A stretch of 32,986 nt of DNA, taken from NCBI GenBank assembly GCA_019923655.1, contig JAHXGL010000007.1, positions 1 to 32,986 on the forward strand, in the 5' to 3' direction. The translations under genes were made by a program, and so were the position numbers. The notes beneath the pieces were generated by a model. That model worked only from the letters and a program-made list of their open reading frames with translations, was not told where the DNA came from and searched no databases. The stretch is from Candidatus Nealsoniibacteriota bacterium. GTDB lineage: Bacteria; Patescibacteriota; Minisyncoccia; Minisyncoccales; RBG-13-42-11. This document shows, piece after piece, positions 17,866-23,939 of this stretch. The stretch's first letter is position 1, and each line of letters begins with the position of its first letter.

Positions 17866-18534
17866 ATGACAAATCAAAAAATCGCCAAAATATTGCAGGA
17901 AATAAGCGAGATGCTGGAAATAAACAGCGTCGCTTTCAAACCAAAGGCCTATCAAAAGGCAGCTTATTCATTGGAAAATTTAAAAGAGGATATTGCTGAA
18001 ATATATCAAGAAAAGGGACTAAAAGGGTTAGAAAAAATACCGAGTATTGGCAAAAGCATTGCCAAAAAAATTGAAGAATTTTTGAAAAAAGGCAAAATTG
18101 ATTATTATACTAAACTAAAACAAGAAACCGCTATTCGCCAGATTATTACTCATTATTTTGAAACAAAAGGATTAAATTTAGATGAAATTAAAAAGAGCGC
18201 GAAAAAGAGAAAAATAATTTATTCTCGTTATACCAAACCGGCAAAACAGCTTTTGGAATTGGCCGGCTCAATAGAAAAAGCGAAAAAAGCCATTGATAAA
18301 GTGGCTCAATGGGCAAAAACAAGAGAATTGGATTACGCCATTGAAACGGTTTTTAAGAAGTGGCTGGAATTGGACCGGCTAAAACCAAAAGAAATAGTCA
18401 AAAAGCCCTATTTTCTTGGAAATCTAATGATTTGGTCAGAAACCAAGAAAAAATGGTATGTGATTGATGAAGCCGGCGAATGGTTAGAATTTGCCGGCAA
18501 AAAAGAGGAGATAGAATGGCGAATCGTAAAATAA
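17866..18534 (+). CDS. PolX-type N-terminal helix-hairpin-helix domain fused to an unrecognised C-terminal domain
   Basis: MTNQKIAKILQEISEMLEINSVAFKPKAYQKAAYSLENL...LEKIPSIGKSIAKKIEEFLKKGKIDYY matches the Pol beta/PolX 8-kDa domain. Polymerase and PHP domains are absent. Confidence 0.75.
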   Translation: MTNQKIAKILQEISEMLEINSVAFKPKAYQKAAYSLENLKEDIAEIYQEKGLKGLEKIPSIGKSIAKKIEEFLKKGKIDYYTKLKQETAIRQIITHYFETKGLNLDEIKKSAKKRKIIYSRYTKPAKQLLELAGSIEKAKKAIDKVAQWAKTRELDYAIETVFKKWLELDRLKPKEIVKKPYFLGNLMIWSETKKKWYVIDEAGEWLEFAGKKEEIEWRIVK

Positions 18535-18537
18535 TAA

Positions 18538-18560
18538 CGGGGTCTGACCCCTTAGGCGCG
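18538..18560. repeat. Family B repeat
   Basis: ACGGGGTCTGACCCCTTAGGCGCGC. Confidence 0.75.
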
Positions 18561-18563
18561 CAC

Positions 18564-18597
18564 TCAACGAACAATGAACAATGAACAACGAACAATA
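18564..18597. repeat. Family C repeat (AACGAACAATGAACAA...)
   Basis: TCAACGAACAATGAACAATGAACAACGAACAATA; related run in recG 1843..1883. Confidence 0.65.
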
Positions 18598-19440
18598 AAG
18601 CCTAAAGTTGTATTTATGGGCACTCCTGATTTTGCCGCTACTATTTTAACAACTATTATTCGCTCTTCTTTGTTTGATGTTTGTTGCGTTATTACTGCTC
18701 CCGATAAACCAGTAGGCAGGAAACAAATTTTGACTCCGTCAGCAGTCCAAATTGTCGCTCAAAGATACAATATAAAAGTTGGACATGCGATGTCCAACTT
18801 TTTGAATATCAAGCCGGATCTTATCGTGCTTGCAGCTTATGGCCAAATTTTGCCAAAAGAAATTCTTGATATCCCCAAATATGGCTGTTTGAATGTTCAC
18901 CCTTCGCTTTTGCCAAAATATCGCGGCCCCTCCCCTATTCAATCCTTTATTTTAAGCGGCGACAAAAAGACCGGGGTAACCATTATCTTGATGGATACCA
19001 AAATAGACCACGGCGGCATAGTCGCAAATTTGAAATTTGAGATTCAAAATTCAAAAATAACTTACAAAGAATTACATAATAAATTAGCAGAATTGGGAGC
19101 TAATCTTCTTGTTGAAACTATTCCCAGATGGATTAAACGTGACGCAAAACCAAAACCCCAAGATGAAAAAAGAGCTACTTATACCAAAATTTTGACTCGG
19201 GAGCATGGTAGAATTGATTGGAGAAAATCAGCTCAGGAAATTGAGCGACAAATTAGGGCTTTTGACCCCTGGCCAGGAACTTATACTATTTATAAGGGAA
19301 AAATATTGAAAATATTAAAAGCAGAAGCTGTCCAAAATAAACTGATAATTAAGCAGGTCCAATTAGAAGGGAAAAAACCAATGAGCTTTGAAGATTTTCT
19401 CCGAGGCCACCCAAATTTTTCTATCCAAAACACTGAGTAG
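18574..19440 (+). CDS. fmt: Methionyl-tRNA formyltransferase
   Basis: VVFMGTPDFAATIL, ITAPDKPVGRKQ, VLAAYGQILPKEIL, CLNVHPSLLPKYRGPSPIQ. Start uncertain because the first ATGs lie in repeat C. Confidence 0.93.
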   Translation: MNNEQRTIKPKVVFMGTPDFAATILTTIIRSSLFDVCCVITAPDKPVGRKQILTPSAVQIVAQRYNIKVGHAMSNFLNIKPDLIVLAAYGQILPKEILDIPKYGCLNVHPSLLPKYRGPSPIQSFILSGDKKTGVTIILMDTKIDHGGIVANLKFEIQNSKITYKELHNKLAELGANLLVETIPRWIKRDAKPKPQDEKRATYTKILTREHGRIDWRKSAQEIERQIRAFDPWPGTYTIYKGKILKILKAEAVQNKLIIKQVQLEGKKPMSFEDFLRGHPNFSIQNTE

Positions 19441-19455
19441 CGCGAACATTTACCT

Positions 19456-19531
19456 TGGTGGACCGTGCCAGATTCGAACTGGCGACCCCCTGTATGCAAA
19501 ACAGGTACTCTACCAACTGAGCTAACGGCCC
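19456..19531 (-). tRNA. tRNA-Ala(TGC), CCA encoded
   Basis: Reverse complement GGGCCGTTAGCTCAGTTGGTAGAGTACCTGTTTTGCATACAGG...ACGGTCCACCA. Confidence 0.94.
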
Positions 19532-19561
19532 GTCTGCCAATCTACTTAATTTAGTATTTAG

Positions 19562-19590
19562 TGAGCGTGCGTGAACCCGAACCACGGACA
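19562..19590 (-). pseudogene. tRNA 3'-half-like fragment
   Basis: Minus strand TGTCCGTGGTTCGGGTTCACGCACGCTCA: T-arm CGTGG/TTCGGGT/TCACG plus 3' acceptor-like CACGCTC. Confidence 0.45.
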
Positions 19591-19616
19591 TCCCCATCCC
19601 TCCCGTCCTTTTTCTG

Positions 19617-19688
19617 TGGGTGTGGTAGGAATTGAACCTACGACCTCCATTTTATCAGAATGGCGTTCTACCACTGAACTACACACCC
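19617..19688 (-). tRNA. tRNA-Ile(GAT)
   Basis: Reverse complement GGGTGTGTAGTTCAGTGGTAGAACGCCATTCTGATAAAATGG...CACACCCA. Confidence 0.93.
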
Positions 19689-19692
19689 ATAA

Positions 19693-19730
19693 AAGAGCGG
19701 AGCGCCCTAACCAGCTGAACTGTACACCCA
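19693..19730 (-). pseudogene. tRNA 5'-half-like fragment
   Basis: Minus strand GGGTGTACAGTTCAGCTGGTTAGGGCGCTCCGCTCTTTT: acceptor plus D-arm with GG, then no anticodon or T-arm before tRNA-Ile begins. Confidence 0.55.
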
Positions 19731-19784
19731 AATAAATCCTCGTAAGTTTAATATTAACAAATCAGAAATTAGAAATCAAGTTAA

Positions 19785-19832
19785 AGTTTCCAACCAGGCG
19801 CTCAATGTGTTGAGTGCTCGGTTTGGAAGACT
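19785..19832. repeat. Family A repeat, CCGAGCRCTCAA-type core
   Basis: AGTTTCCAACCAGGCGCTCAATGTGTTGAGTGCTCGGTTTGGAAGACT. Confidence 0.85.
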
Positions 19833-19845
19833 TAGGTAATTAAAA

Positions 19846-19895
19846 AACTCGCTCCCTCTTTTTTAATTTTAACAAAGAGGAGGCGAGTTTTAATA
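19846..19895 (-). terminator. Rho-independent-type terminator downstream of 16S
   Basis: AAAACTCGCTCCCTCTTT...AAAGAGGAGGCGAGTTTT; on the minus strand the stem is followed by a T run. Confidence 0.6.
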
Positions 19896-20200
19896 ATTTT
19901 AGTTTCTTAGAGTTGCCCTGAATCCGCCTAAGTTTTCCGAAGAAAATTTAGGCGGGTGAACAATCGATCTTTATGGCGTTCGATCAATGCCATAGGATTG
20001 ATAATAGAATTCTCAACCATCAATCCTAATCGACGCTAATTTTCCTAAATATAATTTAGAAAAATTTAAAATGTGATGATCCACCGACAGGTTCCCCTAC
20101 CGGTGCCTTGTTACGACTTCACTCTTGTTACCGACCTTAGCTTAGCCCCGCCCCCTAAGCTCTATGTTTTTACTATCATGTTTAACAAAGCAATAAAATA

Positions 20201-20248
20201 AAGTTTCCAAACCGAGCACTCAAAGTTGAGTGCTCGGTTTGGAAGACT
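20201..20248. repeat. Family A repeat inside 16S rRNA (penultimate stem h44)
   Basis: AGTTTCCAAACCGAGCACTCAAAGTTGAGTGCTCGGTTTGGAAGACT between the GTCACAC and GAAGTCGTAACAAGG landmarks. Confidence 0.88.
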
Positions 20249-20555
20249 GTTGTTTTTTTATTAACTTTGCCATACAGCATAGAGGGCGGGTTTTCGGCTA
20301 CTGCCGGCTTCCCTAGTGTGACGGGCGGTGAGTACAAGATTCAGAAACATATTCATCGCACCATGGCTGATATGCGATTACTAGCGATTCCGGCTTCATG
20401 AGGTCGAGTTGCAGACCTCAATCCGAACTGAGACTGCTTTTGATGGGATTAGCTCCGGCTTGCGCCTTAGCAACCCATTGTAGCAGCCATTGTACCACGT
20501 GTGCAGCCCAGGGCATCAAAGGGTCACGCTGATCTGGCGTCATCCCCACCTTCCT

Positions 20556-20641
20556 CCCCCTCCTAACTTTTTGAATTATTCTTCTTTTTTATAATAACTA
20601 AAAATTGTTTGGATATATTTTTTCAAAAAGTTAGGAGGGGG
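20556..20641. repeat. 20-bp perfect inverted repeat inside 16S (around E. coli 1100-1150)
   Basis: CCCCCTCCTAACTTTTTGAA ... 46-nt AT-rich loop ... TTCAAAAAGTTAGGAGGGGG. Confidence 0.9.
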
Positions 20642-21493
20642 CGGTTTTGCTTGACAAATAAAACAAGCAATAGGGGTTGCGCATGTTACCCCATTTAAGG
20701 GTGCGTCTCAAGATACATGCTGACGACGACCGTGCAACACCTGCCCTGATGTCCTTGTGGGTAGTCCTAACTTTCATTAGGATTTCATCAGGGTGTCAAG
20801 CCCTGGTAAGGTTCCTCGCTTATCGTCGAATTAAGCCACATGGTCCACCGCTTGTGTGAATCCCCGTCTATTCTTTTAAGTTTTAGCCTTGCGGCCGTAC
20901 TTCCCAGGCGGGACACTTAACGCGTTAGCTTCGCCACTTGAAGGGTCGACACTTCAAATAGCTAGTGTCCATCGTTTACGGCGTGGACTACAAAGGTATC
21001 TAATCTTTTTTGCTCCCCACGCTTTCGTCTCTCAGTGTCAGGATCGCCCCAGCTGGCTGCCTTCGCTTTTAGGGTTCCAATCGATATCAACGGATTTCAC
21101 CCCTACACCGACCATTCCGCCAGCCCCTAACGTCCTCTATCCAAGAAGTATCTTAGGCATTCCCAAAGTTAAGCTCTGGGTATTTAACCAAAGACTTTCC
21201 TGGCCACCTACAGACTCTTTACGCCCAATAAATCCGGATAACGCTTGGGGGCTCTGTATTACCGCTGCTGCTGGCACAGAGTTAGCACCCCCTTATTCCT
21301 GGAGTACAGTCATATAAATATTCTTCCTCCAGAAAAGCTCTTTACACCCCGAAGGGTTTCTTCAAGCACGCGGCGTCGCTGGTTCAGGCTTTCGCCCATT
21401 GACCAATATTCTCGGCTGCTGCCTCCCGTAGGAGTGGGGCCCGTATCGCAATGCCCCTGTTGGCGGTCATGCTCTCACACCGCCTATCCGTCA

Positions 21494-21532
<39 letters not shown>

Positions 21533-21578
21533 ACCGCAGACCAATCGTCAACCGGAATTGATTATTCAAAACCTTTAC

Positions 21579-21606
21579 CGAGCGCTCATCAAACTGAGTA
21601 CCCGGG
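21579..21606. repeat. Degenerate CCGAGCRCTCA palindrome inside 16S V2 region
   Basis: ACCGAGCGCTCATCAAACTGAGTACCCGGG. Confidence 0.5.
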
Positions 21607-21688
21607 CTATCAAGGATTAGCCTATCTTTCAATAGGTTATACTTGTGTTAACGGTATGTATCTACGTATTACTAACCCGTTCGCCACT

Positions 21689-21716
21689 CCGAGCACTCAA
21701 CGAATTGAGTGCTCGG
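21689..21716. repeat. Family A core palindrome inside 16S V1 (h6)
   Basis: CCGAGCACTCAA-CGAA-TTGAGTGCTCGG; 12-bp perfect stem matching the cores at 11881, 19793 and 20211. Confidence 0.85.
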
Positions 21717-21965
21717 CGTTCGACTTGCATGCCTTATCCACGCCGCCAGCGTTCATCCTGAGCCAAGATCAAACTCTCAATAAAACACAGATTTACACAG
21801 AATAGCTGTGTTGATCTGTGCGTATTCAGGACAACTCTAAAAAACTAAATGAACGATAAAGAATCTTCTTTTTGTTCAAATTAAATCTTCTTTTCGTTCA
21901 GTCTCAATTGTCAAAGAACTCTCCTTGATTTCTGCTTTTTCATCTTACTTATCTAAAAATTTTTG

Positions 21966-22358
21966 TCAAGTCCCCTCTCTCCCAAGCGTAATTCTTAACA
22001 GATCAATTATTCCCCAGGAAATCATAATAATCACAAATCCAATTATAGTGTATAAAATTATTTTTTGACCGGCCTTAATTCTCTCTGGGTTACCAAAAGA
22101 AAACAAGAAATAGAAAGCACCAATAATTATTAATGCCGGCGCAACAATAATAGAAACTCTCCAGATAAAATTTATTAAAAGATGAATAAATTCTTCAATG
22201 GTTTCGGCACCAAGAGGATTCTGAAGCCGGGCTTCAGCACTCAAGGCAGAAAGTTCCTGCGCTGATTCTAAGGACCAATAACCAGCAAAAACAATGATAA
22301 TCAATATAAAAATTATAGTTTTTAAAAGTTTCATTTTTGTAAATTTATAAAATCGCAA
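21966..22358 (-). CDS. TrbC/VirB2-like T4SS pilin-type small membrane protein
   Basis: Signal segment plus two TM helices (IWRVSIIVAPALIIIGAFYFLFSFGNPERIKAGQKIILYTIIGFVIIMISWGIIDLL). Confidence 0.7.
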   Translation of the reverse strand: MRFYKFTKMKLLKTIIFILIIIVFAGYWSLESAQELSALSAEARLQNPLGAETIEEFIHLLINFIWRVSIIVAPALIIIGAFYFLFSFGNPERIKAGQKIILYTIIGFVIIMISWGIIDLLRITLGREGT

Positions 22359-22361
22359 TTT

Positions 22362-22432
22362 ATTCGCGCCAGGGCTTGAACCTAAATTTACGAATTAAGA
22401 ATCCATTGCCCTGCCAATTGAGTTATAGGGCA
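22362..22432 (-). pseudogene. Degenerate tRNA, Lys(CTT)-like
   Basis: Minus strand TATAACTCAATTGGCAGGGCAATGGATTCTTAATTCG...TTAGGTTCAAGCCCTGG; D-arm, CTT anticodon loop and T-arm recognisable, acceptor stem does not pair. Confidence 0.5.
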
Positions 22433-22451
22433 TAGAGGCGACTAAAATTTA

Positions 22452-23216
22452 CTATTGCGGACAACACCAGATATACAAGATAGCGCCACACCCTATGCTG
22501 GTTTCTCGTACAGACCGATCCTGCTTAACCTTCATTGTTGTTCCGCGGATGTCTGGTTGCAAAGGAATAACCCAAGCTGTCCAATTCCTACAATGATAGG
22601 GACCGCCATCAATCCAAGCAAGAGGTTTGCCTAAATCTCCTTCACGAATTGTTTTTTCCCCAACAAGAGTACACATTCCATAACCTGCTGGGCAATATCT
22701 GCCATCAGGATACCTTTCACGAAAATCACCACGATATCTTCTATCTGAAAGACGAGCAAACCTTTCTGGCACTAGCGGTGGCGCTGTCTCTGACGGCAGC
22801 TCTGGCGGTGGCACTATCTCTTCTTGCCCTGGCGCTGGTCCAACAACCCTGTTTCTCTCCCGTGGATGTCCTATCTCTAAAATTTCTCCTCTTAACAGAT
22901 CAATTATTCCACCGGAAACCATAATAATCACAAATCCAATTACAGTGTATAAAATTATATTTTGGCCAACTTTAATCTTTGCAGGATCGCCAAAAGAAGT
23001 AAGCAGATAAAAAGCGCCAAGAATTATTAATCCCGGAACAATAACAATCGCAATCACCCAAACAATACCAACTATTCTGTCAACAAACTCCTGAAAATCC
23101 TCAGCCGCAAAAGGGTTTTCAAAAACAACTGCCCCAACCTCTGTTAATCCAAAAACCCCGAAACAAAACAAAATTACAAGAGCTAAAAAGAATAAAGATT
23201 TTCCTTTCATCTTCAA
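22452..23216 (-). CDS. TrbC/VirB2-like domain fused to a Pro-rich linker and Cys-containing C-terminal domain
   Basis: VWVIAIVIVPGLIILGAFYLLTSFGDPAKIKVGQNIILYTVIGFVIIMVSGGIIDLL parallels 21966..22358; then PPPELPSETAPPLVPE and CPAGYGMC...HCRNW...GCGAILYIWCCPQ. Confidence 0.7.
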   Translation of the reverse strand: MKMKGKSLFFLALVILFCFGVFGLTEVGAVVFENPFAAEDFQEFVDRIVGIVWVIAIVIVPGLIILGAFYLLTSFGDPAKIKVGQNIILYTVIGFVIIMVSGGIIDLLRGEILEIGHPRERNRVVGPAPGQEEIVPPPELPSETAPPLVPERFARLSDRRYRGDFRERYPDGRYCPAGYGMCTLVGEKTIREGDLGKPLAWIDGGPYHCRNWTAWVIPLQPDIRGTTMKVKQDRSVRETSIGCGAILYIWCCPQ

Positions 23217-23261
23217 TTTCTATAATAACAATTATTCTATCTTTGTCAAGGTTTTTGTTTG

Positions 23262-23287
23262 TGCCTTGCGGGGTTAGACCCCTTAAG
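23262..23287. repeat. Family B repeat
   Basis: GTGCCTTGCGGGGTTAGACCCCTTAAG. Confidence 0.7.
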
Positions 23288-23357
23288 CCAGGGAGAGGAT
23301 TTGAACCTCCAACCTATGGTTTACAAAACCATTGCTCTTCCATTGAGCTACCCTGGC
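23286..23357 (-). tRNA. tRNA-Thr(TGT)
   Basis: Reverse complement GCCAGGGTAGCTCAATGGAAGAGCAATGGTTTTGTAAACCAT...CCCTGGCT; loop TTTGTAA. Confidence 0.92.
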
Positions 23358-23361
23358 GCAA

Positions 23362-23397
23362 AAAAGGGGGACTCCCCCATTGAGCTGCCTCGGTTTA
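23362..23397 (-). pseudogene. tRNA 5'-half-like fragment ending in hairpin + T run
   Basis: Minus strand AAACCGAGGCAGCTCAATGGGGGAGTCCCCCTTTTTT directly 5' of tRNA-Thr. Confidence 0.5.
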
Positions 23398-23415
23398 TGT
23401 AATGGCGAACAGGCA

Positions 23416-23781
23416 TTAATCCTTGTTAATTTCTTCTTCTTTATTGGTTGTTTTTTTTATCTCCTGCCAATATTTATCGCCTTGCCCGGCTTTTTTCTTT
23501 TGAGATTCTTCTCTTAATTTTTGAAGCCAGACAAAGGTCTTATTTTCTATTTTCAAAATTAAAACCCTAAAATGAGAAAGTATTCTCTGAAGTAGAGTTT
23601 CTCTAAAAGAAATTTTGAAAAAAGACAGGTTTTTTATTCTGCTAACAAATCTTACCAAAGTTTCTCGCGGCCAATAAAAGACATTTTCCGGCAATTCAAC
23701 CAATAAAGGAATTTTCCGAAATAAAATTGCGCCCATACCAATTATACTGCCAAATAAAATTATATTCGCAATTAGTTCCAT
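23416..23781 (-). CDS. Hypothetical membrane-anchored protein
   Basis: MELIANIILFGSIIGMGAILFRKIP N-terminal TM, basic/charged tail. Start at the internal ATG; the 23790 start is a TTG. Confidence 0.65.
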   Translation of the reverse strand: MELIANIILFGSIIGMGAILFRKIPLLVELPENVFYWPRETLVRFVSRIKNLSFFKISFRETLLQRILSHFRVLILKIENKTFVWLQKLREESQKKKAGQGDKYWQEIKKTTNKEEEINKD

Positions 23782-23795
23782 TTTCTTCAAAACTC

Positions 23796-23926
23796 TTCGT
23801 TTCCAAATTCGTTTCCAAACCCCTTCGTGGTTTGGAAGACTCCTACGGATTTGGAAGACTTCGTTTCCAAACCCCTTCGTGGTTTGGAAGACTTCGTTTC
23901 CAAACCCCTTCGTGGTTTGGAAGACT
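23796..23926. repeat. Family A tandem array
   Basis: Three copies of TTCGTTTCCAAACCCCTTCGTGGTTTGGAAGAC plus a CTCCTACGGATTTGGAAGAC unit. Confidence 0.93.
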
Positions 23927-23939
23927 ATGAAAGTTAATT

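Noticed and set aside
18398-18595. Minus-strand ORF MFVVHCSLFVECAPKGSDP
   Set aside because: Translation of repeats C and B antisense to the HhH-protein 3' end.
23796-23926. CRISPR-like array
   Set aside because: Units are palindromic and directly abutting, with no unique spacers and no cas genes.
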